This document shows positions 7,821-16,519 of a DNA stretch of 34,980 nt, piece after piece. The stretch's first letter is position 1; the number at the start of each line of letters is the position of its first letter. The position numbers and the translations under genes are program-made. Origin of the DNA: Pseudomonadota bacterium (lineage in GTDB: Bacteria; Pseudomonadota; Alphaproteobacteria; Rhizobiales; Xanthobacteraceae); assembly GCA_016195095.1 (NCBI GenBank), contig JACQAE010000104.1:1-34980 (forward strand), written 5' to 3'. The notes below the pieces were generated by a model that worked only from the letters and a program-made list of their open reading frames with translations, did no database searches and was not told the DNA's origin.

Positions 7821-8648
7821 TCAGGGATTCAATCCAAGCAAACGCGCGGGATTCTTCCGCGACATCAGATCAATGTCCACGTCACTGATGCCCTCGCGCT
7901 TCAGGCCCTCCATGAACGCCTTGATCCCGTGCGGGGCGGTGGGATTGAAAAACTGGCCAAGATCCGATGAGAGGATCATGTTGGCCGCTCCGACCGCGTT
8001 GATCACCGCCGCGTGGTCTGCAATCGTAAAACGGCGCTGGCGGCTGAAGAACGGGCCAAGATGCGATTCCGGCCCCTTGAACATGCCGAGGACAGTGTGT
8101 TCGACGAACGCCCCGAGACGCACCGCCTCTTTCATCTGTTCGACGGTCATGTTGATCGGATCCTGGATCGCGTGGGTCACGACGATTCCCTGAATGCCGC
8201 GCGCCCTTCCCTCGCGGATGATCATGAGTGCTTCTTCGGAGGAAACATGGGAAGTCGCGAGCACGAGCTTGTGCTTGGCGATGGCGTCGAGCACTGCCAG
8301 GGTTTCCGGCAACAGCCGCTGGCCGTCGGACACGCGCACCGCCGTCCTGTTCAGTTTGTAGAACCGGATCTGCTGCTCCGCGTCGCTACTCGGAAACCAC
8401 ACAACTTTGGCCGTGCGGCCGGCGAGCCTGGCGAAACCTTCGACCGCGGCGGGATTCATTCCTCCCACATACGTGTTGAGGACGAGTCCGCCGAAGACTT
8501 CGATCCCGGGCACCATCTTGCGGGCGAGGTAGGCGCGGCTTGCACTCTCGAAGGTGGTTGGCTTGATTACGATGGCACGCATGCCGTAGTCACGAGCCTT
8601 GCGGGCGAGTTCGATATCATCCAGGGAAGACCCTCCGAAGGTGGCCAT
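7821..8648 (-). CDS. DUF6282 (amidohydrolase-like) family protein, N-terminally short
   Basis: 275 residues from ATG 8648, chosen because AAAGGAGAGA sits correctly upstream; a longer reading lacks such a site. The sequence resembles DUF6282 TIM-barrel proteins: SLDDIELARKARDYGMRA, then VPGIEVFGGLVLN, LATSHVSSEEAL, VVTHAIQDP, SSDLGQFFNP, and a C-terminal SRKNPARLLGL typical of amidohydrolase-like folds. The HxH metal motif usually found at the N-terminus of this class (DLHVHSGP-like) is missing; the protein starts just after where it should be. The later His residues are present. It is the first gene of the operon with iorA (81-bp gap) and iorB. It might hydrolyse the oxidation product, but activity without the HxH is doubtful. 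Confidence 0.65.
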   Translation of the reverse strand: MATFGGSSLDDIELARKARDYGMRAIVIKPTTFESASRAYLARKMVPGIEVFGGLVLNTYVGGMNPAAVEGFARLAGRTAKVVWFPSSDAEQQIRFYKLNRTAVRVSDGQRLLPETLAVLDAIAKHKLVLATSHVSSEEALMIIREGRARGIQGIVVTHAIQDPINMTVEQMKEAVRLGAFVEHTVLGMFKGPESHLGPFFSRQRRFTIADHAAVINAVGAANMILSSDLGQFFNPTAPHGIKAFMEGLKREGISDVDIDLMSRKNPARLLGLNP

Positions 8649-8976
8649 GTCTCTCTCCTTTGGCGCGAGTCCTGCACAAGCATTGCGCGCTCGACTGAGC
8701 GGCGGCCCGCGTGAGGACCTTTGTCCAGCGACCAAGCCCAATGACTCCAAGTGCGCCCCGCCGGTTCGTCAGATGGGCTCCTGCTGGGCGCTTGCCTAAA
8801 TTGCCTGTGCCAAATTTGCCTGCCGAAATCACTATAATTGTCATATCGTCGTACAATATTCCTGTCAAGGCAGAAAACGTAACCTGTTGCCGTGAACGGC
8901 TGGGCACGCTTCAACGCTGCGCGACAGGACCAACCGTAACGACTGCGAGCATCATGAAGATACCTCGAACAATCCA
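8649..8976. other. Upstream region of the DUF6282-iorAB operon
   Basis: 328 bp without a recognisable gene. It contains the minus-strand promoter/operator copy at 8837-8874. The right half (about 8890-8976) shows no feature until the IS1380 homology starts. Confidence 0.5.
8837..8874 (-). promoter_or_regulatory. Promoter/operator copy 1 (minus strand)
   Basis: Read on the minus strand, these 38 bp match 9241-9278 on the plus strand at 34 of 38 positions. They contain TTGACA, 17 bases, then TATGAC (a weak -10). The operator-like core spans 8837-8857 and has ATTGTA and a degenerate GACAAT as its arms. It faces the DUF6282-iorAB operon. The overlap of operator with spacer and -10 suggests repression by a shared regulator, possibly of the GntR/FCD type; this is inferred. 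Confidence 0.6.
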
Positions 8977-9234
8977 CCGAATTGGCGTTTTGAACGTCGC
9001 CTGATCGCCAAAGTCGAGTAGCATCTGGGCGAGCTGGTTCCGCGCGCCGGCTTCATCGTGACCAATCTGCCGTGGCCGACCGCGCGCGTCGTCGCCTTCT
9101 ACAACAAGCGCGGGACGTGCGAGCTATGGACCAAGGAAGCCAAGAACGCGATCAAGTGGACGCGGCTGTCATGCTGCTCGTTTGCAGCGAACGCCGTCCG
9201 ACTCCAGCTTCATGCGCTGGCCTACAATCTCGGC
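8977..9234 (+). pseudogene. IS1380-family transposase, internal fragment
   Basis: One frame reads FERRLIAKVE, a stop (TAG at 9019-9021, where Trp is expected), HLGELVPRAGFIVTNL, VVAFYNKRGTCELW, then KWTRLSCCSFAANAVRLQ and LHALAYNLG. This is the late catalytic part of IS1380-family transposases. The N-terminal two thirds and the extreme C-terminus are absent, so it is a scrap. It lies exactly between the two divergent promoter copies. Confidence 0.8.
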
Positions 9235-9240
9235 ACGCTA

Positions 9241-9278
9241 TCTGCCTTGACAGCCAAATTGTACGACGATATTACAAT
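9241..9278 (+). promoter_or_regulatory. Promoter/operator copy 2 (plus strand)
   Basis: TTGACA, 17 bases, then TATTAC, overlapped by a perfect inverted repeat ATTGTA-N9-TACAAT (9258-9278). It is the inverted near-copy of 8837-8874. It lies 32 bp upstream of the M20 peptidase start, so the M20-tctC unit and the DUF6282-iorAB operon are probably co-regulated. Confidence 0.6.
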
Positions 9279-9310
9279 CGTAGATCAAACCGAGACGCTA
9301 CCGAAGCGCG

Positions 9311-10582
9311 ATGACACATCCAGACTTTGCCAAGGCCGCCGCATATATCGGTACGGAGAACGTGCGCACGCTGCTGATGGACTTGGTCGACATTTCCAGT
9401 CCGACCGGCAAGGAAATCGGCGTCGCGCAATATCTCGTCGCGCGGATGCGCCGCGGCGGCATGGACACCGATCTGCCATTGGTGGACGAGGGAAGGCCGA
9501 ACGCGGTCGGCCACCGTCGTGGCCGCGGCGAAGGGCTCAATCTTCTTTTCACCGGACACATGGACACGTCCTACTCCGGGCAGGAGGAATATCTGGTCGG
9601 CGAGGGATTTCAGCCCAAGGCTATCGACCGCGACGGCTGGATATGGGGACTCGGCGCCAACAATATGAAGAGCGGGTTGGCCTCGGCGCTGATTGCGATC
9701 GAGGCGATCGCAAAAGCTGGCATCGTGCTTGACGGCGATGTTTCCTTCGGCGGCGTGGTCGGCGAGATTGAGAAGACCGCGATCGAGGAATTCCAGGGCG
9801 TGGAATATTCCGGCTACGGCATTGGCACACGACAACTGGTGACGCACGGCGTTACCGCCGATTTCGCGCTGCTGGCTGAGCCGACCGGCCTGCGCATCTC
9901 AATTGCCAACATGGGCTGCATCTGGCTTCGCGTCAGTGTCGGCGGCAGCATCGCGCATTCGGCGATGGCCAACCGGCCGAGCGTGGTCAACGCCATTGCC
10001 GTAATGCACGAGCTGCAGGCCGACATCGCAAAATGGGCGCGCGACTACGAGGCGGCGCACGTTTACATGGGTGAGCATCCCAACGTTACAGTCGCCGCCA
10101 TCAAGGGTGGCGCGCCGTGGCGGCTGTCGCGCAATCCGCATGAGTGCAGCCTCTATCTCGACATCCGCACCGTACCCGGCCAGACGGTGGACAGCATCAA
10201 GCGTGAACTTCGCCGCGTGCTGCACGGCTTCGGCGAGAGGAAGGGCATTCCTGAGCCAAGCTTGCACGTCTACGTCTCCGAACCTCCGACGAGGCTCGAC
10301 GAGAACCTGCCGTTGGTCCAGGCGCTTGGCGCCGCGCAGAAGGATGTCACCGGCGAGCGGCTGCCCTCGATCATCCGGCGGCCCGGCGCCGATGCCGTTC
10401 ATCTTACCGCCTATGGCGTGCCGTGTGTGTGCTTCGGCCCTGGCGGGCGCATGCATCCGGACGCGCGCAACGCGTCATCCATGCACGCCTTCGGCGAGCA
10501 TGTGCTGGTCGAGGACTGCGTGGCGGCGGCCAAGATCTATCTGGCGCTGGCGCTCGACCTGTGCAGCCGCAAGGCGCCGTGA
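9311..10582 (+). CDS. M20-family metallopeptidase/deacylase (ArgE/DapE-like)
   Basis: 423 residues. M20 signatures in order: FTGHMDT (first metal His, about 80), GLGANNMKSG (about 115-124), GVVGEIEK (general-base region, about 145), LAEPTG (metal Glu) and SSMHAFGEHV near the C-terminus (last metal His). The middle third is the dimerisation/lid domain. Family members hydrolyse N-acyl amino acids, succinyl-diaminopimelate or similar amides. Two motif positions are unusual: the bridging Asp of the canonical DMKGG is Asn here, and the canonical DEE reads GEIE. I believe such variants form their own subfamily, so this need not be inactivation. It is probably transcribed from the promoter at 9241 and precedes a TctC-type binding protein. 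The substrate is unknown. Confidence 0.8.
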   Translation: MTHPDFAKAAAYIGTENVRTLLMDLVDISSPTGKEIGVAQYLVARMRRGGMDTDLPLVDEGRPNAVGHRRGRGEGLNLLFTGHMDTSYSGQEEYLVGEGFQPKAIDRDGWIWGLGANNMKSGLASALIAIEAIAKAGIVLDGDVSFGGVVGEIEKTAIEEFQGVEYSGYGIGTRQLVTHGVTADFALLAEPTGLRISIANMGCIWLRVSVGGSIAHSAMANRPSVVNAIAVMHELQADIAKWARDYEAAHVYMGEHPNVTVAAIKGGAPWRLSRNPHECSLYLDIRTVPGQTVDSIKRELRRVLHGFGERKGIPEPSLHVYVSEPPTRLDENLPLVQALGAAQKDVTGERLPSIIRRPGADAVHLTAYGVPCVCFGPGGRMHPDARNASSMHAFGEHVLVEDCVAAAKIYLALALDLCSRKAP

Positions 10583-10677
10583 CGCCGCAGGGCACTGCGA
10601 CGCCGCAGACGTTGGAATGGACGCGAGACTTGCCTGAGGTGCTAGGCTTGAAACCGTTTTCACGTGAGGGGGTCGTC

Positions 10678-11667
10678 ATGACGCGCGCCAAGCTGACCGT
10701 TGCTCTGTTCGCGGCTCTGTGGAGTCTGATGTCGCCCGCGCAGGCGCAGAATTATCCGAACCGGCCGATCACGCTGGTGGTGCCGTTCGCGCCGGGCGGA
10801 CTGACCGACGTGCCGGCGCGCGTGCTCGCCGCGATCATGCAGGAAAAAACCGGCGCGACCTTCGTCGTCGAGAACAAGACGGGCGCCTCGGGCGTGGTCG
10901 GCGCGACCCAGGTCTGGCGCGCCGAGCCGGACGGCTACACGCTGCTGTGTAATGCGCTCGCCGATGTGCAGAACCTGCACTACATCAATGTGCCGTATAA
11001 CGCGATCACCGACTTTACGCTGATCGGCAAGATCACCGACGGGCCGCCGCTGGTGCTGATCGCCAACGCCGGACTGCCCTACAAGACACTGAAGGACGTG
11101 ATCGACGACGCCAAGGCCAATCCGAATAAGATCAGCTTCGGCACCTCGGGGCCGGCAACGTCGCCGGCGATCTCGCTGACGCAGCTCAATCACACCGCGG
11201 GCACCAAGATCGTCGGCGTGCCGTATCGCGGCTCGGGCGAGGCCGCAACCGCGGTGGTGACCGGCGCGGTACAGGCGACGTTCACGTTCTACACGGCGGC
11301 GAAGCCGCTCGCCGACGGCGGCAAGGTAAAGCCGCTCGCCATCGCGGGCGCGAAGCGGATTCCGACGTGGCCCGACGTTCCGACCATGCAGGAGCTGGGC
11401 TATCCGAATTTCAACCACGGCGGCTTCGTTGGCCTGGCCGGCCCCGCAAAGCTGCCGCCGAATGTCGTCGCGTTCCTGAACAAGGCGCTCAACGATGCGA
11501 TCCATTCCGACGCCTTCAAGACGCGGATGGAAGCGCTCGGCATGACGATCCCGGAGGCCGCGGCCAACACGCCGGAGAACTTCGCGGCCTTCATGCGCAC
11601 CGAGACCGCGCGGCAGGCCGAGCTTGCGAGGCTCACCGGCCATGGTCCGACGGCGCCAAAGCAATAA
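10678..11667 (+). CDS. Tripartite tricarboxylate transporter-type solute-binding protein (TctC/Bug family)
   Basis: 329 residues from ATG 10678 with GAGGGG upstream. The N-terminus is a clear Sec signal (LTVALFAALWSLMSPAQA, cleavage probably after AQAQ). The mature part has family motifs YPNRPITLVVPFAPGG, VENKTGASGVVGA, EPDGYTLL, ISFGTSGPATSP, VPYRGSGEA and WPDVPTMQELGYP. It binds a carboxylated ligand in the periplasm. No TctA or TctB membrane subunit is nearby, which is normal for many Bug proteins. It lies 95 bp after the M20 gene and may share its transcript, suggesting uptake or sensing of that enzyme's substrate. An IS3 remnant follows. Confidence 0.92.
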   Translation: MTRAKLTVALFAALWSLMSPAQAQNYPNRPITLVVPFAPGGLTDVPARVLAAIMQEKTGATFVVENKTGASGVVGATQVWRAEPDGYTLLCNALADVQNLHYINVPYNAITDFTLIGKITDGPPLVLIANAGLPYKTLKDVIDDAKANPNKISFGTSGPATSPAISLTQLNHTAGTKIVGVPYRGSGEAATAVVTGAVQATFTFYTAAKPLADGGKVKPLAIAGAKRIPTWPDVPTMQELGYPNFNHGGFVGLAGPAKLPPNVVAFLNKALNDAIHSDAFKTRMEALGMTIPEAAANTPENFAAFMRTETARQAELARLTGHGPTAPKQ

Positions 11668-11721
11668 GCGGAAGTAGAACTGAACCGCGCCCCGGGTTTT
11701 CCGGAGACCATTTCGTTTGAG

Positions 11722-12360
<639 letters not shown>

Positions 12361-12409
12361 AAGGCATCCGGTTCTTTCGCTCAAAGGTGTCTGGATCAGC
12401 TTGACTGCA

Positions 12410-12429
12410 TCGCCCGCTTTCGCGGGCGA
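12410..12429 (-). terminator. Hairpin downstream of the UxaA genes
   Basis: A perfect 8-bp stem (TCGCCCGC/GCGGGCGA) with a 4-base loop lies 14 bp beyond the stop of the UxaA large subunit. It has no strong T-run, so it could be an intrinsic terminator of reduced strength or a transcript-stabilising hairpin. Confidence 0.45.
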
Positions 12430-12442
12430 CGGCAGCGGAGCG

Positions 12443-13690
12443 TCATGCGCTTCGATACAGCTTGGTCATCACATATTCGCGGTGGCCGAGCGCTTCCGCC
12501 GCGGTCAGCCGGCCGTTGGCGGTGCGCACGATCATCTCGATCAGCGCGTCGCCGGCCTGCGGGATGGTCATGTCGCGGCGCAGAATGCCGGACACGTCGA
12601 CGTCGACGTGTTCGGACATGGTGCGGACGGTCCTGGGATTGCCGGTGATCTTGATCACCGGCACGATCGGATTGCCGATCACGTTGCCCTGGCCGGTCGG
12701 GAAGGTGTGCACCGCGTAACCTGCGGCCGCCATCAGCGTGACGCATTCGGCCGCCGCCGATGACGTATCCATGTAATAGAGACCCGGGCCGTTGCGCGGC
12801 GTTTCGGCTGGCGCCAACACATCGATGTATTTGCATTCGCGGCCGATCTTTTCGAGATTGCCGAGCGCCTTCTCCTCGATGGTGGTGAGACCGCCGGCGA
12901 TATTGCCCTTGGTCGGCTGCGAGTCGGAAAGATCGTTGGTCTTGTGAGCCTGGATTACTTCATTTTCATAGGCCTGCCACACCTTCATCCATTTCTCGCC
13001 GACCCTCTTGTTTGCGGCGCGCGCCTTGGCCAGATGCTCGCCGCCGGTGATTTCCGAAGTTTCGCCAAAAACACCATAGATGCCCAGCGGGATCAGCTTG
13101 TCGTACATGTTGCCGACGGACGGGCAGGACGCGAGGCCGGTAGTGGTGTCGCTCTCGCCGCACTTGGTCGAGACCCAAAGCTCCGAAAGGTCGCATTGCT
13201 CGCGATGCAGCTCGGACGCCCATTGCAAAAAATCCTTGGCCGCGCGCGAGGCCTTGGCGATGGTCATCAGATCGCCGTTGCCCTCGATGCCAAATCCGAC
13301 GACGGGTTTTCCGGTCTTCTTGATGCCGTCGACCACGCGCTTGGTCCATTGGTCCTCGATGCCAATGACGACGACGGCCGCGACATTCGGATTGGCACCC
13401 GTGCCGATCAGCGTGCGGAATAACAATTCGAGATCCTCGCCGAACTGCAGCCGGCCATAGGCGTGAGGCAGCGCGAGCGTGCCCTTGATGTTGTTGGCCA
13501 CCGCTTCGCAGGCGGCGTTGGAAAGGTCATCGAGCGGAAGGATAACGACGTGGTTGCGCACGCCGACGCGATCGTTCTCGCGCCGCCAGCCCCAAAAGCT
13601 CGGGCTCTGGCCGTTTTTCTTCGCCTGCACCACGGCCATGGATTGTTTTGCTTCGGCTTTGCGTTTCGTCTTTTGATTTTTGCGCGCCAT
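12443..13690 (-). CDS. UxaA-family hydrolase, large subunit (altronate/galactarate dehydratase-like)
   Basis: 415 residues from ATG 13690; a GTG at 13702 is also possible, but AAAAGGTGG is better spaced for the ATG. The sequence carries the hallmarks of the altronate/D-galactarate dehydratase C-terminal family: [53 protein letters not shown] and [10 protein letters not shown], with a late [22 protein letters not shown]. Conserved Cys and Glu residues likely hold the iron centre. Family enzymes remove water from sugar acids such as altronate or galactarate. A lysine-rich leader (about 1-27) is unusual. The small SAF-domain subunit precedes it with a 5-bp gap, so the two form a split UxaA enzyme. 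The precise sugar acid is unknown. Confidence 0.85.
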   Translation of the reverse strand: MARKNQKTKRKAEAKQSMAVVQAKKNGQSPSFWGWRRENDRVGVRNHVVILPLDDLSNAACEAVANNIKGTLALPHAYGRLQFGEDLELLFRTLIGTGANPNVAAVVVIGIEDQWTKRVVDGIKKTGKPVVGFGIEGNGDLMTIAKASRAAKDFLQWASELHREQCDLSELWVSTKCGESDTTTGLASCPSVGNMYDKLIPLGIYGVFGETSEITGGEHLAKARAANKRVGEKWMKVWQAYENEVIQAHKTNDLSDSQPTKGNIAGGLTTIEEKALGNLEKIGRECKYIDVLAPAETPRNGPGLYYMDTSSAAAECVTLMAAAGYAVHTFPTGQGNVIGNPIVPVIKITGNPRTVRTMSEHVDVDVSGILRRDMTIPQAGDALIEMIVRTANGRLTAAEALGHREYVMTKLYRSA

Positions 13691-13695
13691 GACGC

Positions 13696-13983
13696 TCACC
13701 ACCTTTTCGTCTTCACGTTATGAACATGCAGATGCTCGCCTTTGCGGATCTTGGCCTTGGCGATGCCGATGTCCTGGCCATATTTCCAGATCGTGTCGCC
13801 CTTCTTGATATCAACCAGCGCCACCTTGTGGCCGATCGGCACGTCCATCCTGGATTTCAGCTTGAACGACGAATTGTCGGCGGTGACCACGCACAGCATA
13901 TCGGTGCCGGCTTTCAATCCCTCGACGACCACCACTCCGACGGAGTCCTTCTTGTCGTGGACCAGAAGTTGTGGAGTTTCCAT
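13696..13983 (-). CDS. UxaA-family small subunit (SAF domain)
   Basis: 95 residues from ATG 13983; a longer start at 14019 is possible but lies inside the preceding reading frame. It is a SAF-type beta domain with the motifs [40 protein letters not shown] and [10 protein letters not shown], as in the N-terminal module of altronate dehydratase. The ATG overlaps the stop of the isochorismatase remnant (TAATG), a coupling left from when that gene was intact. It should assemble with the large subunit encoded directly downstream. Confidence 0.88.
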   Translation of the reverse strand: METPQLLVHDKKDSVGVVVVEGLKAGTDMLCVVTADNSSFKLKSRMDVPIGHKVALVDIKKGDTIWKYGQDIGIAKAKIRKGEHLHVHNVKTKRW

Positions 13984-14467
13984 TACCGACCCCCCGGGGT
14001 TAACAGCGGAAGTTCCCATGCAGAAGCGAAGTCCTTGGCAAGCTTGACGAAGCTAAGATGGTGACGAATTGAAGCGAGCGAGGAGGCGTGAAGATCGGCC
14101 AAATCGTCAGGCGCCGCGACGCAGTCCCCAGCCACTACGACGTAAAAGTCTCGCATTGCGACATCTCGGGCCGTCAATTCAACACCGCGTTTGTCGTGGT
14201 TCCCGCGATGACAACGGTGCGAATACCGTACGAACGAAGAAACAATTCCAAGCGTGTGTCGACAAACGCGCTGTACCGATGCTTCGTGATCACCATTTCG
14301 CTTGGATGCGGGATTATATTTTTGACAAATTCGCCACCCCAACTGCCGGGAGCACCGCTATCCGCAATCGCATCGCCAGCATGACCCGCTTCTTGAGCGC
14401 CGAGGACATGCTTTGTCCGCACTCCGTATTCAGCGAAGACCAACGCTGCTTGAGGTCTTGCAAGCAC
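13983..14467 (-). pseudogene. Isochorismatase-family cysteine hydrolase, broken
   Basis: Two minus-strand frames together give the later part of an isochorismatase-like fold: FVKNIIPHPSEMVITKHRYS (catalytic Lys region), YGIRTVVIAGTTTNA, a shift near 14180, and VELTARDVAMRDFYVVVAGDCVA up to a stop at 13983-13985. In intact relatives TN is followed by V-C-V-E with the nucleophilic Cys; the frameshift falls exactly there, so the Cys is lost. The N-terminal part with the first catalytic Asp is also not recognisable. It was probably the first gene of the UxaA operon, its stop overlapping the small-subunit start. Confidence 0.75.
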
Positions 14468-14552
14468 AATGCTCCTATAATATGGCAGCGCCCTTGACCC
14501 GGTCGTGCACCAAGTGTTTTTGGAGGCGTGTCCTACCGAAGCTAACTAGCAG

Positions 14553-14580
14553 TCTCATAGTACGGTATGACGAGAATATG
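14553..14580. promoter_or_regulatory. GntR operator candidate O1 (own promoter)
   Basis: 28 bp matching 15380-15407 at 23 of 28 positions, with the invariant core TAGTACGGTAT. It lies 46 bp upstream of the GntR gene and also faces the divergent isochorismatase/UxaA unit, so autoregulation and control of both directions are plausible. Confidence 0.55.
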
Positions 14581-14626
14581 ATACTGTCAATATTTCCCGG
14601 AACGAGGCAGACTCGCGAGTTTTGCC

Positions 14627-15322
14627 ATGGATAAGTTTGCACCTCTGATTCCTCGGGCTGCGGCACCGCTGCGCCAGCAAGTGCTGGACACGATGCGCCA
14701 GTCAATCGTCGACGGACGACTCGCGCCGGGGGCGCGCCTCATCGAGCGCGAGTTGATTAGCATGCTTGGCGTTTCGCGCACCGTTATTCGCGAGGTGATG
14801 CGTCAATTAGAGTCGCAAGGGCTGATAGTCGTCCTGCCCAACAAGGGAGCGATTGTCCGAGAGCTAAGCTTGGCCGATGCCAACGATCTCTATTCCATTC
14901 GCGCGGTTCTCGAAGGACTTGCGGCGGGCCTGTTTGCCAAGAACGCCACCGATGCCGACATTGAGAAGCTGGAGGAAGCCTTAGGCTTGACGATCAAGGC
15001 CTATCGCGCCGGCGATCCCAAAATCATTCTGGAAGCAAAAAACCAATTTTATGAAGTGCTGTTCCGCGGCGCAGCAAGTGAGTCACTCTGGTCGATGTTG
15101 GTTGCTCTCCACGCCCGCATCTGGCAGTGGCGTGCGATTGGCCTCGCGCACCCCCAGCGCGCAAAAAAACGCACGGAAGAGGCAATTACGAGCCTTCGGG
15201 TTCTCGTCTCGTCCATCAAGAAGCGCAATGCGAGCCAGGCCGAGTCGGTGGCGCGCACCGCGGTCAGCCAGGCCGCTGCGGAAATCGCTCGATTGCTGAG
15301 TGCGAACATCAAGTCAAGGTGA
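14627..15322 (+). CDS. GntR-family transcriptional regulator, FCD (FadR-type) domain
   Basis: 231 residues. The N-terminal winged helix-turn-helix (about 15-80) shows LRQQVLDTMRQSIVDGRLAPG, ERELISMLGVSRTVIREVMR and LESQGLIVVLPNKGAIV. The C-terminal all-helical FCD domain (about 90-225) includes DLYSIRAVLEGLAAGL and an FYEVLFRGAAS segment typical of the ligand pocket. FCD regulators usually sense an organic acid intermediate of the pathway they control. It is transcribed in the same direction as, and 105 bp upstream of, the MocA-creatininase-cupin-dehydrogenase cluster; the repeated operators on both sides support it as the local regulator, most likely a repressor. Confidence 0.9.
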   Translation: MDKFAPLIPRAAAPLRQQVLDTMRQSIVDGRLAPGARLIERELISMLGVSRTVIREVMRQLESQGLIVVLPNKGAIVRELSLADANDLYSIRAVLEGLAAGLFAKNATDADIEKLEEALGLTIKAYRAGDPKIILEAKNQFYEVLFRGAASESLWSMLVALHARIWQWRAIGLAHPQRAKKRTEEAITSLRVLVSSIKKRNASQAESVARTAVSQAAAEIARLLSANIKSR

Positions 15323-15379
15323 CAAACCACTTCGCGGTTCTAGCCTGCCCGCGCCTCACGTCCCTTGCTGGCTGCATAA

Positions 15380-15407
15380 TCTTGTAGTACGGTATTATGA
15401 GACTATG
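15380..15407. promoter_or_regulatory. GntR operator candidate O2 (catabolic operon)
   Basis: Second copy of the motif (23 of 28 identical to 14553-14580). Its imperfect arms are TCTTGTA and TATGAGA around the TAGTACGGTAT core. It lies 20 bp before the start of the oxidoreductase gene, a position suited to repression. Confidence 0.55.
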
Positions 15408-15427
15408 CAAACTCAGGAGAGCCGAAG

Positions 15428-16519
15428 ATGAGTACGGGACCAGTGAAAGTGGGCATCGTGGGCTTGGGCCGTTGGGCCGAGGTCCTGGCACGGGCCGCGA
15501 TGACATCCGAGCGGTTGGCGATCGTCGCCGGCTTTAGCCGTACCCATGAGACGCGCCAGAGCTTTGAACGACAATTCGGTATTCCCGGCACCGCCGATCT
15601 TGCCACGCTGCTGGCGAACCCCGAGATTAAGGGCGTTATCCTCACCGTACCGAACGAGCAGCACCTGGCGCTCGCGCGCGAGGTCGCCAAGTCCGGCAAG
15701 CACGTCTACACGGAGAAACCGATCGCCAGTACGCTGGAGGAAGGCCTCGCCATCGAGGCGCTGGAAAAAACTTATGGCATCAGCGTCACGGTCGGACACA
15801 GCGCGCGACTGATGGCCGGCATCCGCGCGATGGGCAAGGCGATCGAGGCCGGAGAATTGGGCCGTGTCGGCTTCATGGAGGCTAACTTCTCCAACGAGCG
15901 CGCGCTGGAGCTGACGCCGAAAGCGTGGCGCTGGTACAAGGATCGGGCTCCGGGTGGCCCGCTGTCGCAGCTCGCGATCCATCAGTTCGACGTGCTGCAT
16001 TATCTCGGCGGCGAGATTCTTGAAGCGAGCTCGATCGCCTCCAAGCTCTCGCCGGCCGGCGCCGAGGTGGACGACCAGTCGATGACGGTGCTGCGCTTCG
16101 CCGACGGCAAGATCGGTTATGTTGGCTCGTCATGGACCTCGCCCGGCGTGTTCTGCGTGCGCGTGTTCGGCTCGAAGGGCCTGATGCACTACGAGATTGA
16201 CTTCGGCGCCTGGGACACGCCCGACAAGCTGCACCTGACCTCGACGCTCTACATCCAGCGCGGCAAGGACGGCTACGGCAAGCGCGAGGAGCTGCCGGTG
16301 CCGAAGAGCGACATGTTCCGCGCCGAGCTCGACTTGTTCGCGGAAAGCTGCCGCACCGGGAGGGCCAACGAGCTGAACGCCCGGAACGGCAATGCCGCGC
16401 TCGCAATTGTCTATGCGGGGCTCCGCTCGATCGAGCGGCAGGGCCAGGCGGTGAAAATCGCCGACATCATTGCGGATGCGCACAAGAAGCTGGCGGAAGG
16501 AAACCGAAATGTTGCCTAG
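15428..16519 (+). CDS. Gfo/Idh/MocA-family NAD(P)-dependent oxidoreductase
   Basis: 363 residues. The N-terminal Rossmann fold has VGIVGLGRWAEVLARAA (dinucleotide loop) and the family-typical EKPIAS motif (Lys near 98). The C-terminal alpha/beta domain (about 125-340) carries the substrate pocket with GGPLSQLAIHQFDVLHYLGG, whose His is the usual acid/base residue. Members oxidise hydroxyls of sugars, inositols or related polyols. AGGAGA lies ahead of the ATG. The stop overlaps the creatininase-family start by 11 bases, so the two are co-translated. It is probably the first enzyme of the GntR-controlled pathway. Confidence 0.88.
   Translation: MSTGPVKVGIVGLGRWAEVLARAAMTSERLAIVAGFSRTHETRQSFERQFGIPGTADLATLLANPEIKGVILTVPNEQHLALAREVAKSGKHVYTEKPIASTLEEGLAIEALEKTYGISVTVGHSARLMAGIRAMGKAIEAGELGRVGFMEANFSNERALELTPKAWRWYKDRAPGGPLSQLAIHQFDVLHYLGGEILEASSIASKLSPAGAEVDDQSMTVLRFADGKIGYVGSSWTSPGVFCVRVFGSKGLMHYEIDFGAWDTPDKLHLTSTLYIQRGKDGYGKREELPVPKSDMFRAELDLFAESCRTGRANELNARNGNAALAIVYAGLRSIERQGQAVKIADIIADAHKKLAEGNRNVA

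Noticed and set aside
8837-9278. The two 38-bp copies as inverted repeats of an IS1380 element
   Set aside because: They flank the IS1380 scrap in inverted orientation, but they contain good promoter and operator elements facing the outer genes, and the scrap lacks most of the transposase; a regulatory reading fits better, though an IS origin is not fully excluded.
10423-10677. Extended N-terminus for the TctC-type protein
   Set aside because: The extension would overlap the M20 gene and bury the Sec signal peptide; ATG 10678 has a ribosome site and starts the signal.
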